From Burkholderiales bacterium (GTDB taxonomy: Bacteria; Pseudomonadota; Gammaproteobacteria; Burkholderiales; SG8-41), in the NCBI GenBank assembly GCA_020854035.1, contig JADZGE010000019.1:1-64000 (forward strand): DNA of 64,000 nucleotides, given 5' to 3'. Shown in pieces: positions 50,886 to 59,897 of the stretch; position 1 is the stretch's first letter, and each line of letters starts with the position of its first letter. The position numbers and the translations under genes are program-made. The notes under the pieces were generated by a model. The model saw nothing but the letters and a program-made list of their open reading frames with translations. It did no database searches and was not told the DNA's origin.

Positions 50886-51386
50886 TCAAACCGCCTGGAA
50901 CTTGTAGCGTGTCACCTTATCCATGTTCCGGCCCTCGATGCGGATCAGCATCGTGGAATCGACGCGCTTCGGGGCGTGGAGATCGCCTTCGTTGTAGACA
51001 TGGGCCATCCCCGGCAGCAGCTTGTAGGTGCGGGCCTTCCTGACCTTGCCGGTCTTGTCCGGGCCCGCCGCCTCGAGGAGGTCGAAGTCGCTCATCTCCG
51101 TCTCGCCGCGCGCCTGCCCGTAGATCGCCCAGTATTGCCCGTGGTCGTGCGGCGCGCTTTCCTTGGCGCCCCGATAATGGTGGGCGAGCACGCAGAACCC
51201 CAGTTCCCTGTCCTCGTACAGCACCTGGCGCTCGGGTGTCTCTTCCTTGATATAGGCCGAGACGAACGATGGGTCCTGCAGGTACTCCTCCAGCAGCGCG
51301 CAGACCTTGTTGCGGCCGGCCGGATTCGGCTGCGCCTTCAGTATGTCGTGCGCCGCCGCGCCGAACTGCTCTATCGAGCGTGCCAT
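50886..51386 (-). CDS. Cupin-fold protein, cysteine-dioxygenase-like
   Basis: A 166-residue single-domain cupin. The first metal motif is in SAPHDHGQYWAIYGQARGET (two His and a Glu), and the second histidine is in PGMAHVYNEGDLHAP. This is the pattern of thiol-dioxygenase-like and other predicted Fe-dependent cupins. The substrate is unknown. GGAAGGACC lies 5-13 bp upstream of ATG 51386. It is convergent with the DUF4286-like gene and divergent from the lysine-rich protein gene. Confidence 0.7.
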   Translation of the reverse strand: MARSIEQFGAAAHDILKAQPNPAGRNKVCALLEEYLQDPSFVSAYIKEETPERQVLYEDRELGFCVLAHHYRGAKESAPHDHGQYWAIYGQARGETEMSDFDLLEAAGPDKTGKVRKARTYKLLPGMAHVYNEGDLHAPKRVDSTMLIRIEGRNMDKVTRYKFQAV

Positions 51387-51639
51387 ATTGTGGTCCTTCC
51401 AGTGGGATGACGTTGCGCCGGTATTCTGCAAAAAACCCGCCTCCGGCGCAAAGGGGCGCGTCCGGAAGGGCCCGGGCGCCGCATCGACGATCCCGGCCCG
51501 GCGCGTCGATGGCGCCGGCCCCCGGGGGAAAGGACGAGCGGCGAGCTTACCCGGTCAACCGAAGCCGGCCTGATGCGTTCTTGGCTACAACCGGCCTCAT
51601 GGCCGGGCCCGACATCACCCTCAAGGAAGGAGTCAAGAC

Positions 51640-51903
51640 ATGAGCAAGTTGCTGACGACCCTGGTCGCGGCTGCGTTCGCGCTGACCACCACCGGCGCAT
51701 TCGCGCAGGCGACCCCCGCGGCCCCGGCCACTCCCGCGCAGGCGGACAAGCCGAAGGCGGAGAAGAAGGCCAAGTCCCAGAAAAAGGCGAGCGGCGAGAA
51801 GAAGGCGACGGGCGAAGGCACGAAGAAGAGCAAGAGCACCAAGAGCAAGAGCACCAAGAGCAAGAGCAGCAAGAAGAAGGCCGAAGAGAGCGCCACGAAG
51901 TAA
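51640..51903 (+). CDS. Small exported lysine/serine-rich repeat protein, function unknown
   Basis: An 87-residue protein. A clear signal peptide (MSKLLTTLVAAAFALTTTGA, cleavage after AFA) is followed by an Ala/Pro segment and then a strongly basic tail of KSKST repeats ending KKAEESATK. GGAAGGAG precedes ATG 51640, and an intrinsic terminator follows the stop, so it is a complete single-gene unit. Similar alanine/lysine-rich exported proteins are common in betaproteobacteria without known function. Basic tails can bind acidic polymers or DNA; that is speculation here. Confidence 0.75.
   Translation: MSKLLTTLVAAAFALTTTGAFAQATPAAPATPAQADKPKAEKKAKSQKKASGEKKATGEGTKKSKSTKSKSTKSKSSKKKAEESATK
51826..51870 (+). 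repeat. 15-bp in-frame tandem repeat (3 copies)
   Basis: AAGAGCAAGAGCACC repeats at 51826, 51841 and 51856 (last copy with AGC). It encodes KSKST units. A 15-bp in-frame repeat can gain or lose copies without frameshift. Confidence 0.85.
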
Positions 51904-51930
51904 CGGGCGTCCCGGAGACCCTGGCGCGCA

Positions 51931-51964
51931 CGGCGGGGCCGGCAGGCCCCGCCGTTCCTTTCTT
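51931..51964 (+). terminator. Rho-independent terminator of the lysine-rich protein gene
   Basis: CGGCGGGGCC-GGCA-GGCCCCGCCG is a perfect 10-bp stem with a 4-base loop, followed by TTCCTTTCTT, 28 bp after the stop codon. Confidence 0.8.
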
Positions 51965-52023
51965 GTGCCCGCCGGCACGGCGCGTTCCATACTCCCCGCT
52001 TGCACGACGCGAGGGAGGGAACC

Positions 52024-52313
52024 ATGCGTGCCGTGATGATGCGTGCCCTGGCGATCGCGGACCTCCTCGCGACAATATCCAGTTCGTGATCCTCGGGCCG
52101 CCGACCGTCATGGCGCACCCCAAGGCCGGGCGCCTGAAGGCGATCGCCACTTCCGCCGCGAAACGCTCCCCGGGGCTCCCCGAGACACCGACCTTCGCGA
52201 ACGCTTTCTCGGCCTCGGCGCGATCCCGCACGGGGGCACACCGGAGCAATTCGCGGCCTTCCTCGACGCCGAGCGGAAGAAATGGGGCCGGTGGCGCGGA
52301 AAGTCGGGCTGAG
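52024..52313 (+). pseudogene. Remnant of a Bug/TctC receptor gene
   Basis: Fragments in three frames recall a Bug receptor: a start with MRAVMMRALAIADLLA (52024), then NIQFVILGPPTVMAHPKAGR and LKAIATSAAKRSPGLPETPT in another frame, and finally PHGGTPEQFAAFLDAERKKW to about 52312. The first two thirds of the protein are deleted and several frame changes separate the pieces. Confidence 0.65.
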
Positions 52314-52619
52314 CCCGAACTGAGCTGCGGGCTCCGGGCCGGGGCTGCGAGCCCCGGGCCATGATGTGAATTTTCCGCGGGAACGCGGCGTATTGCTCAC
52401 TGTGGGCGTCGCCGTCCCCGAGTCATGCTGGAGCTCAATCAGGGCGCCTGGTCGGTCCGCATCGCGGGAACGGGTCATGCGCGCGGAGTGAGCGGGTGAT
52501 CACACGAACGGTCCACACGATCCTCGGTAGTGCGTTCCCCGTCGCATGGCTGACGAGGCGCGGGCACGGGCAGGCGGCGCCGAGGGCGCATCGCGGTCGA
52601 AAGACGGCCGGGTGATCGA
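52314..52619. other. Gene-free stretch with one GC-rich hairpin
   Basis: CCGGGGCT-GCG-AGCCCCGG (52339-52357) forms an 8-bp perfect stem without a T-run. It lies in a GAGCTGCGGGCTCCGG-type sequence related to 50340 and 37660. No gene, RNA or clear promoter was recognised in the rest. Confidence 0.5.
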
Positions 52620-53609
52620 GTGAAGCGGCGGCGCCTGATCATGGCCCTGGGGGTCGCGACGCTCCTGCCGCGACACCTCGCCGCGCGCTCGAGCGATGCG
52701 CCGGCAACAGTCCGCCGGGTCGGCCTCCTCTCGCTGTTCTCGGCGGCCGAAGCCGCCGCCTGGCACAAGGCTTTCCACCAGGGACTTCGCGACCTGGGCT
52801 GGGTGGAGGGCCGGAATCTCCGCGTCGATTACCGTTATTCGGAAGGCCACGACGAGCGCCTGCCCGGACTCGCGGTCGAACTCGTCCGCCTCAAGGTCGA
52901 CCTCATCGTCGCCTCGTCCACTCCCGAGGCGCTCGCCGCCGTACGAGCGACGCGGGAAATCCCCATCGTCATGGTGGTGCCGGGTGATCCCGTCGCAACC
53001 GGGCTGGTGAAGTCTCTCGCGCATCCCGGCGGCAACATCACCGGGCTTACCACGATGTCCCCTCAGCTCGCGGGGAAACGGCTGGAGCTGTTGAAGGAGA
53101 TCGTTCCCGGGCTCTCCCGCGTGGCCGTTCTATGGAATCCGGAGTCGGCGGTGGGCGTGGAGCAGTGGAAGGAGAGCCAGCTTCCGGCACGCCAGTTGGG
53201 CATCCGGTTGCAGTCGCTGGAGTTGCGCCACCGTGACGAGCTTGACAAGGTGCTCGAAGAGGCGATCCGGACGCGCGCCGGCGCGCTGGTGGCTTTCGCC
53301 GGGTCGACCGTCACGTCGAACCTGAAACGGATCGCCGATTTCGCGGTGCGCAACCGCTTGCCGTCGATATTCCAGTACTCGTATTACACCGACGCCGGCG
53401 GACTGGCGGCTTACGGCCCGGACCGGCTGGACCTGTACCGGCGCGCGGCCGGCTACGTGGACAGGATATTCAAGGGCGCAAGGCCCGGCAACCTGCCGAT
53501 CGAGCAACCGACGAAGTTCGAACTCGTGGTGAACCTGAAGACGGCCAAAGCGCTCGGACTCACCATTCCGCCGGTCGTCATGCTGCGCGCGGACCGCGTG
53601 ATCGAGTAG
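52620..53609 (+). CDS. ABC transporter substrate-binding protein (TrpX/PF04392 type)
   Basis: A 329-residue protein of the ABC_sub_bind family. VRRVGLLSLFSAAEAAAWHK, GLRDLGWVEGRNLRVDYRYS and REIPIVMVVPGDPVATGLVK, then SLAHPGGNITGLTTM, are standard phrases. The N-terminus (VKRRRLIMALGVATLLPRHL, then AA) could be a signal peptide of twin-arginine character but lacks a clean RRxFLK. No permease or ATPase gene is next to it, so it is an orphan. GTG 52620. It precedes the hydantoinase genes by 92 bp that include a REP-like arm. Confidence 0.82.
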   Translation: MKRRRLIMALGVATLLPRHLAARSSDAPATVRRVGLLSLFSAAEAAAWHKAFHQGLRDLGWVEGRNLRVDYRYSEGHDERLPGLAVELVRLKVDLIVASSTPEALAAVRATREIPIVMVVPGDPVATGLVKSLAHPGGNITGLTTMSPQLAGKRLELLKEIVPGLSRVAVLWNPESAVGVEQWKESQLPARQLGIRLQSLELRHRDELDKVLEEAIRTRAGALVAFAGSTVTSNLKRIADFAVRNRLPSIFQYSYYTDAGGLAAYGPDRLDLYRRAAGYVDRIFKGARPGNLPIEQPTKFELVVNLKTAKALGLTIPPVVMLRADRVIE

Positions 53610-53678
53610 TTCCGCAACCGCATCGGGGATTCCGGGGGGATTCAGCCGCGCCCGGGCGCTCGTCGCCGTTTGGTATAT

Positions 53679-53709
53679 TCCGTGTCTTTCCGAGTGCTTT
53701 CGTGGCTGA
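53679..53709 (+). repeat. REP-like element, single right arm
   Basis: TTCCGTGTCTTTCCGAGTG then CTTTCGTGGCTGAC resembles the right arm of the copies at 42570 and 46145. Its GTGGCTGAC end supplies the GTG start codon of the hydantoinase A gene. No left arm was found nearby. Confidence 0.5.
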
Positions 53710-55819
53710 CCACCCCGCGGGCAGGATCCTCGTCGGCATCGACACCGGCGGCACTTTCACCGACCTCGTCGCGGTGGAGCTGCCTCGCGGGCGCCATCAC
53801 TATCACAAGGTCCCGACGCTGACCGCCGATCCCGCGCAGGGGATACTCGACGGCATCGCGGAGCTTCTCGACGGCAACGGCCTCGCGCGCGGCGACGTGG
53901 CGTTCCTGGTTCTCGGCACGACGCTCGCGACGAACTGCGTGCTCGAGGGAAAGTGGGCGCGTACCGGGGTCATCACCACGGCCGGCTTCCGCGACGTGCT
54001 GGAGCTCGCCCGCCAGCGCCGCCCGCATTACTTCAACCTCGACGTTCCCAAGCCGATGCCGCCGGCGCCGCGCGATTGCCGCATCGAGGTCGCCGAGCGC
54101 GTCGGTCCCGACGGCACGGTGGTGGTTCCCCTCGCCGAGGACGAAGTCACGGCGGGCGCCGACCGGTTGAAGGCCGCGGGAGTCGAGTCGGTCGCGATAC
54201 TCTTCCTGCACGCCTACGCGAACGCCGCGCACGAGGAGCGCGCGGCGGCGCTGGTGCGCGCCCGCCTGCCCGGCACCTACGTCTGCGCTTCGCACGAAGT
54301 GCTCTCCGAGTTCCGGGAGTTCGAGCGCTTCGCCACCACCGCGGTGAACGCGAGCCTGATGCCGGTGATGGATCGCTACCTCGAACGCTTCGAGGCGGGG
54401 GTCGCCGGTCTCGGCATCCGGCGCGCGCCGCGCGTCATGCAGTCGAACGGCGGCGCGGTGTCCCCCGGCGCGGTGCGGCGGCTGCCGGTGAATACCTTCT
54501 TCTCGGGGCCCGCGGGCGGCGTCATCGGTTCGGCGGAGCTGGGACGCACGGTCGGGATGTCCGAACTCGTCACCTTCGACATGGGGGGAACGAGTACCGA
54601 CGTCTGCCTCGTGCGCGGCGGCGAGCCGGCGATGAAGAGCGAGCGCCAGATGGGCGGCTTCCCGGTGCGCACGCGCTCGCTCGACATCCACACCATCGGC
54701 GCGGGCGGCGGCAGCATTGCGTGGATCGATGTGGGCGGGCTGCTCAAGGTGGGACCGCAGAGCGCGGGCGCCTGCCCCGGACCGGCGGCCTACGGGCGCG
54801 GGGGAACGGCGCCCACGGTGACCGACGCCAATGTCGTGCTCGGGCGCCTGAACCCCGGGACGCTGCTCGGCGGGCGCATGGCGCTGCACGCGGAGAGGGC
54901 GCGCGGCGCGATCGAGGCGCTCGCCACCCGGCTGGGCGTCGACGCGGTGACGGCGGCGGCCGGCGTCATCGAGATCATCAACACCAACATGATGGGCGCG
55001 GTGCGCGTGATTTCCGTCGAACAGGGCGAGGACCCGCGTGATTTCGCGATGGTCGCGTTCGGCGGCGCCGGGCCGCTGCACGCGGCGGAGGTCGCGAGCC
55101 AGATGGGAATGCGCCGTATCGTCGTGCCACCGCGGCCGGGGCTCGCCTCGGCCGTCGGGCTCCTGCACGCCGACCTGCGGGGTGATTTCAGTCTGACCTC
55201 GCTTACGCGCGCCGGGACCGGTGCGCTCGGCGCGTTGAATGCCGCGTGCGCGACGCTCGATGCGCGCGGCGCACGCTGGCTCGCGGGCGAGGGCGAGCGC
55301 AGCGCCCGCGCGCGGTGGCACGCGGATCTGCGCTATTCCGGGCAGAACTCGGAGCTCAACCTGCCGCTTGCCCGGGGGCGCCTGGATACGCGGGTGCTCG
55401 GCGCGCTGGTGGAGGCCTTTCATCGCCGCCACCGCGCCCAGTACGGCTACGACATGCGCGAGCAACCGGTGGAGTTCGTCAACCTGCGCCTGACGCTCAC
55501 GGTGAAGCGGCGCGCGATCCCGCCGGAGCGGGGCGGCACTGCGCGTGGCGGCGTGGGAGCCGCGCTCGCTGGCCGGCGCCGCGTCTGGTTTCCGGGCACC
55601 GGGTTCGTCGTGACGGGCGTCTATGACCGCGACCGGCTGCCCGCGGGGTGCCGCATCGCCGGGCCCGCGATCGTCGAGCAGATGGACGCGACCACCGTGG
55701 TGCCGCCGGGGGCCGTGCTGACCGGCGACGCGCACGGGTGTCTCCACATGACGCTTTCCCGCGGCGCGGCCGCCGCGGCATCCGCGCGCGGGAGGAGGCC
55801 ACGATGGGCCGCCGCGTAG
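53702..55819 (+). CDS. hyuA: Hydantoinase/oxoprolinase A-type subunit (HyuA)
   Basis: A 705-residue protein. The ASKHA-type ATP loop is ILVGIDTGGTFTDLVAV at the start, LGTTLATNCVLEGKWARTG follows, and the mid-protein ATPase motif is VTFDMGGTSTDVCLVRGGEP. With HyuB it forms an ATP-dependent hydrolase of the N-methylhydantoinase/5-oxoprolinase/acetophenone carboxylase family. GTG 53702 begins within a repeat arm; the conserved domain begins eight codons later. HyuB overlaps by 16 bp. Which cyclic amide or ketone is the substrate cannot be read from sequence. Confidence 0.9.
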   Translation: MADHPAGRILVGIDTGGTFTDLVAVELPRGRHHYHKVPTLTADPAQGILDGIAELLDGNGLARGDVAFLVLGTTLATNCVLEGKWARTGVITTAGFRDVLELARQRRPHYFNLDVPKPMPPAPRDCRIEVAERVGPDGTVVVPLAEDEVTAGADRLKAAGVESVAILFLHAYANAAHEERAAALVRARLPGTYVCASHEVLSEFREFERFATTAVNASLMPVMDRYLERFEAGVAGLGIRRAPRVMQSNGGAVSPGAVRRLPVNTFFSGPAGGVIGSAELGRTVGMSELVTFDMGGTSTDVCLVRGGEPAMKSERQMGGFPVRTRSLDIHTIGAGGGSIAWIDVGGLLKVGPQSAGACPGPAAYGRGGTAPTVTDANVVLGRLNPGTLLGGRMALHAERARGAIEALATRLGVDAVTAAAGVIEIINTNMMGAVRVISVEQGEDPRDFAMVAFGGAGPLHAAEVASQMGMRRIVVPPRPGLASAVGLLHADLRGDFSLTSLTRAGTGALGALNAACATLDARGARWLAGEGERSARARWHADLRYSGQNSELNLPLARGRLDTRVLGALVEAFHRRHRAQYGYDMREQPVEFVNLRLTLTVKRRAIPPERGGTARGGVGAALAGRRRVWFPGTGFVVTGVYDRDRLPAGCRIAGPAIVEQMDATTVVPPGAVLTGDAHGCLHMTLSRGAAAAASARGRRPRWAAA

Positions 55820-57459
55820 ACCCGATCCGCTCCGAGGTCATCGCCCGCTTCCTGCTGGCGACCGCGGAAGAGATGGGCGCGACGCTCATGCGCACGGCCT
55901 TCTCGCCCAACGTGAAGGAGCGCGCGGATTGCTCGACGGCGGTCTTCGACGCGGCGGGTGAAGTGATCGCGCTCGCCCAGCGCGTGCCGATACACCTCGG
56001 CTCCATGGTGGGCGCGGTCGACGAGATCCTCCGGCGCCACGGGCGCGGCGGCATCGCCCCGGGCGACATGTTCGTCGCCAACGATCCCTACAACGGCGGC
56101 GGCACGCATCTGCCCGACATCACCGTCATCGCGCCCGTTTTCGCCGGCGGGCGGATCGTCGCGTTCGTCGCGAACATCGCCCACCACGCGGACGTCGGCG
56201 GCATGGTCCCGGGATCCGAGGCCGCGGTGTGCAAGTCGATCTACCAGGAGGGGATACGCATCCCGCCGGTGAGGATCCTGCGCGGCGGGAAGGTCAACCG
56301 CGACGTCGTCGACATGATCCTTCTCAATTCGCGCACGCCGGACGAGCGCGTCGGTGATCTCAACGCGCAGTTCGCGGCGAACACGGTCGGCGAGCGCGCC
56401 GTCGCCCGGCTCTACGCGCGCTACGGCGCGCGCGCGACGCAGGCGGCGATCGGGGATTACCTCGACTTCACGGAACGGCGCTTCCGCGCGGCGATCGAGC
56501 GCCTGCCTCGCGGGCGCTACCTGGCGGAGGATTTTCTCGACGGAGATGCCGAAGGCGAGGTGTGCCCGATCCGGCTCGCATTGACCGTCGGCAGGGGCCG
56601 CCTCGATTTCGATTTCGCGGGCTCCGGCCGCCAGCTCGGGAGCGCGCGCAACATCCCGTACCGCGCGCTGCTCGCCACCGTCTACACCGTCGCCAAGTCG
56701 CTGCTCGACCCGGAGGTCCCGGCGAACGCCGGCTACTACCGCACGCTGCACGTCACCGCGCCGCCGGGCAGCGTGGTGGGCCCGGTGCCGCCGGCCGCGA
56801 TCGGCTGCCGCTCCATATCGGCGAGCGTGCTGGGCGACGTCATCGCCGGCGCGTTGTCCCAGGCGCTGCCGGAGAAGGCGCTCGCCGGGTGCGGACCGCA
56901 CCATCTCTACGTCCTCTCGGGGACCGATCCGCGCACGGGCGGCTATTTCGTCAACTACGAAACGCTCGCGGGCGGAATGGGTGCGCGCGCGGATCGCGAC
57001 GGCGTGGACGGCGTGCGCGTGCACGCGTCCGGTTCGTCCAACCTGCCGGTCGAGGCGCTCGAGCACGCCTACCCGTTTCGCATCGAACGCTACGCGTTGC
57101 GCGAGGGCTCCGGAGGGGCGGGCCGTTTTCGCGGCGGCGCGGGAGCGGTGCGCGACTACCGGGTCCTCGCCGACGACATCGTGGTGAGCCTTTCTTCGGA
57201 GCGGCAGCACGTGGCGGCACCGGGCGCCGCGGGTGGCGCGGCGGGCGAGACGGGCGCTTTCGTGCTCGAGCCGGGAACGCGGGAGGAGCGGCGACTGCCG
57301 GCGGCGGCGGCGGACGTGCGGCTGCCGCGCGGGTCGGTGTTCCGGATACTCACGCCCGGCGCGGGCGGCTATGGCAGGCCCGGGGAGCGCGACCCGGCGG
57401 CAGCGGAGCGCGACGCGCGGGAAGACCGCGTTCTTCGGCCGCAGGCACGGGATACCTGA
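55804..57459 (+). CDS. hyuB: Hydantoinase/oxoprolinase B-type subunit (HyuB)
   Basis: A 551-residue subunit. RSEVIARFLLATAEEMGATL, MRTAFSPNVKERADCSTAVF and VANDPYNGGGTHLPDITVIA are the family's hallmark phrases, and the C-terminal ERYALREGSGGAGRFRGGAG completes it. It carries the hydrolytic side of the HyuAB enzyme. The start overlaps HyuA by 16 bp. The C-terminus (GERDPAAAERDAREDRV) is charged but otherwise normal. Confidence 0.92.
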   Translation: MGRRVDPIRSEVIARFLLATAEEMGATLMRTAFSPNVKERADCSTAVFDAAGEVIALAQRVPIHLGSMVGAVDEILRRHGRGGIAPGDMFVANDPYNGGGTHLPDITVIAPVFAGGRIVAFVANIAHHADVGGMVPGSEAAVCKSIYQEGIRIPPVRILRGGKVNRDVVDMILLNSRTPDERVGDLNAQFAANTVGERAVARLYARYGARATQAAIGDYLDFTERRFRAAIERLPRGRYLAEDFLDGDAEGEVCPIRLALTVGRGRLDFDFAGSGRQLGSARNIPYRALLATVYTVAKSLLDPEVPANAGYYRTLHVTAPPGSVVGPVPPAAIGCRSISASVLGDVIAGALSQALPEKALAGCGPHHLYVLSGTDPRTGGYFVNYETLAGGMGARADRDGVDGVRVHASGSSNLPVEALEHAYPFRIERYALREGSGGAGRFRGGAGAVRDYRVLADDIVVSLSSERQHVAAPGAAGGAAGETGAFVLEPGTREERRLPAAAADVRLPRGSVFRILTPGAGGYGRPGERDPAAAERDAREDRVLRPQARDT

Positions 57460-57658
57460 CGAATCGGCCGCGAAGACGTGGCGAGCGCGGAGGAAGCCGG
57501 GAGCGAACCCGGTTGCCGCGATTTGTCTACAATTGCCGGTCTGGCCTGCGTGGATTCAGGCAACCGGGCGCGGGGACGGACCGTTCGCGGGGCGGTTTCT
57601 CCCCGGGCATGCTGCGCGGGCTCTGCGTTTCCGTGGCGAGCACATACAGGGGAGAACC

Positions 57659-58891
57659 ATGAACCGACCCACCAGCGACTTCGCAGCCATTGCCGCCGCC
57701 CGCGCCGACTACCCGGCGCTGGAGCGCTGGACTTACCTCGACGTCGCCGGCCGCTGCGTGCTCTCGCGCGCAACCCGCGCTACGCTCGACGAGTGCCTCG
57801 ACGGGCACATGCTGAACGGCGCGGACAAGAAGGCGTGCTTCGCGATGATCGAGAGGACGCGCGGGCGCTTCGGGGAGCTGATCGGCGCCGCCTCCGCCGA
57901 CGAGATCGCCTACGCCAAGAACGTCTCGGACGCGATCAACATGGTCGCGACCGCGTGGGACTGGAGAAAGGGCGACAACGTGCTGCTCTGCCCGGCGCTC
58001 GAGCATCCGAACAACGTCTATCCGTGGCTCAACATGCGCCGTCACGGGCTGGAAGTGCGCAGCATCGCCCCCCGCGAGGGACACGTCCCGGTCGACGAGA
58101 TGATCGAGCGCATGGACGCCGGCACGCGCATGGCGGCGGTGTCCACCGTGACCTTCTCGCCCGGGTTCCGCACCGAGGTCGCCAGGCTGGGACGCGCGTG
58201 CCGCGAGCGCGACGTGCTGCTGCTGGTCGACGCGGCGCAGTCGGTCGGTGTCCTGCACACCGACGTTCGCGAGAGCCTCGTCGACGCGCTCGCCGTTTCC
58301 ACGCAGAAGGGGTTGCTGGGCCTCTACGGCATGGGGTTTCTCTACTGCCGCCGCGAGTGGGCGGAGCGGCTGAAGCCCGCCTACCTCGCGCGCTTCGGCG
58401 TGGATCTCGGCGCAGCCGACTCGCACGAGGCGAGCATGGGTGACGAGGAATACCGGCTCATGCCGGGTGCGCGCCGCTTCGACCTCGGCAACTACAACTA
58501 TTCGGCCGCGGCCGCGGCCGAGACCTCGATGTCCGAGATCATGCGTCTCGGCACGTCCAACATCGAGGCCTACGTCTGCGGGCTCGCGCGGGCGCTCGCG
58601 CAGGGCTTCCTCGATCTCGGGTTGCCGGTTTCCGGTGGCGCGCCGGGGCCGCACCTCGCGCACATCGTCACCGTCGGGAAGATGAGCGACAATCACTACG
58701 GCACCGGCGAGGACCTTTACAACCGGCTCTACGCGCACCTCGAGGCGAACCGCGTGAAGCTCTCGATCCGGCGCGGGATGCTGCGCTTCTCGCTGCACCT
58801 CTACAATAACGCCGACGACGTGGCACGGGTGCTGGAACTGACGCGGGAGTTCCTCGGCCGGCACTCCGGTGGCGCCGACGCACGCCGATGA
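57659..58891 (+). CDS. Class V aminotransferase-fold PLP enzyme
   Basis: A 410-residue PLP enzyme of the aminotransferase class V (cysteine desulfurase-like) fold. The lysine lies in VSTQKGLLGLYGMGFLY, preceded by LLLVDAAQSVGVLHTDV, the usual aspartate/glutamine context. YAKNVSDAINMVATAW is the N-terminal cofactor region. Related enzymes are desulfurases, isopenicillin-N epimerase-like proteins and transaminases; the absence of a sulfur-accepting cysteine loop argues against a desulfurase. GGGGAG lies 6 bp upstream of ATG 57659. It follows hyuB by about 200 bp on the same strand. Confidence 0.82.
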   Translation: MNRPTSDFAAIAAARADYPALERWTYLDVAGRCVLSRATRATLDECLDGHMLNGADKKACFAMIERTRGRFGELIGAASADEIAYAKNVSDAINMVATAWDWRKGDNVLLCPALEHPNNVYPWLNMRRHGLEVRSIAPREGHVPVDEMIERMDAGTRMAAVSTVTFSPGFRTEVARLGRACRERDVLLLVDAAQSVGVLHTDVRESLVDALAVSTQKGLLGLYGMGFLYCRREWAERLKPAYLARFGVDLGAADSHEASMGDEEYRLMPGARRFDLGNYNYSAAAAAETSMSEIMRLGTSNIEAYVCGLARALAQGFLDLGLPVSGGAPGPHLAHIVTVGKMSDNHYGTGEDLYNRLYAHLEANRVKLSIRRGMLRFSLHLYNNADDVARVLELTREFLGRHSGGADARR

Positions 58892-58969
58892 GCACCGGCG
58901 GGGCCCATCCAGCCACGGCGGCGCGTGACGGGACACGACCGGCGGCACCCGACTGAACGGAGATCCGGG

Positions 58970-59758
58970 GTGAGCACGAAATGGTGCCGGTTCGAGACCG
59001 GCGACAGACGGTGCTGGGGCAGGATCGACGGCGATGCCGTCCTCGCGGCGGACGGCGAGCCCTGGGGGCCGCACAAGGAGACCGCGGAGCGGCACGCGCT
59101 CGCGTCGGTGAAGCTTCTCGTCCCGACCGTGCCCTCGACTTTCTACTGCGTGGGCATCAACTACCGCGACCACATCATCCAGGCGGCGAAGAGGAGAGGC
59201 GTCGAACCGCAGTTCCCGCAGCGTCCCGACATCGGCTATCGCGCCAACAACGCGCTCTGCGCGCACGAGGACCCGATCGTCAAGCCGAAGGATTCCGGCG
59301 AGAGCTTCCAGTACGAGGGAGAACTCGTCGCGGTGATCGGGAAGCGGGGCCGGAAGATTCCGGAGGACGGGGCGCTCGATCACGTGTTCGGCTGGACCAT
59401 CGGCAACGACGTGAGCGAGCGCACCTGGCAGCGCGCCGACCGCACCATGTGGCGGGCGAAGAACGCCGACACCTTCAAGCCGATGGGGCCGTGGATCGTC
59501 ACCGGCCTCGACTACCGGAAGATGACGACCGTCATCCGGTTGAACGGCGAGGAAGTCGACCGCTTCGCCACCGCGAACATGATCCACAATGTCGAGCAGT
59601 ACATCGCGGAAACGAGCCGCTACTGCACGCTCCACCCGGGAGACGTCATGTGGATGGGCACCGACGGCTCGCCGCGCAACATGAAGCCCGGCGACGTGTG
59701 CGAGATCGAGATCAGCGGGATCGGCGTGCTGCGAAACAGGGTCGTGGCGGAGAGCTGA
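58970..59758 (+). CDS. Fumarylacetoacetate hydrolase (FAH) family protein
   Basis: A 262-residue FAH-fold enzyme. FYCVGINYRDHIIQA, then the metal glutamates in ESFQYEGELVAVIGKRGRKI and GWTIGNDVSERTWQ carry the metal site; MWMGTDGSPRNMKPGDVCEI closes it. Members cleave C-C bonds, decarboxylate or isomerise 2-oxo acids. GTG 58970 has GGAG about 8 bp upstream. The enolase-superfamily gene follows after 139 bp. Confidence 0.85.
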   Translation: MSTKWCRFETGDRRCWGRIDGDAVLAADGEPWGPHKETAERHALASVKLLVPTVPSTFYCVGINYRDHIIQAAKRRGVEPQFPQRPDIGYRANNALCAHEDPIVKPKDSGESFQYEGELVAVIGKRGRKIPEDGALDHVFGWTIGNDVSERTWQRADRTMWRAKNADTFKPMGPWIVTGLDYRKMTTVIRLNGEEVDRFATANMIHNVEQYIAETSRYCTLHPGDVMWMGTDGSPRNMKPGDVCEIEISGIGVLRNRVVAES

Positions 59759-59897
59759 AGTGCCGGTGGAACGCGCGGCGGCGGCGCCGGATTGATCGAC
59801 CCGCGGAAGGGTCACCGGCGCGCGAATCGCGCGGTCGACCGGAGCCGCCCGTCGCGGCACGCGGCGACCCCGCCGGGGAGCGGCTGGGAGGCATCGC

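Noticed and set aside
53642..55747. Long minus-strand open frames opposite hyuA and other genes
   Set aside because: High G+C makes long antisense frames common; they are Arg/His/Ala-rich, with no domain recognised.
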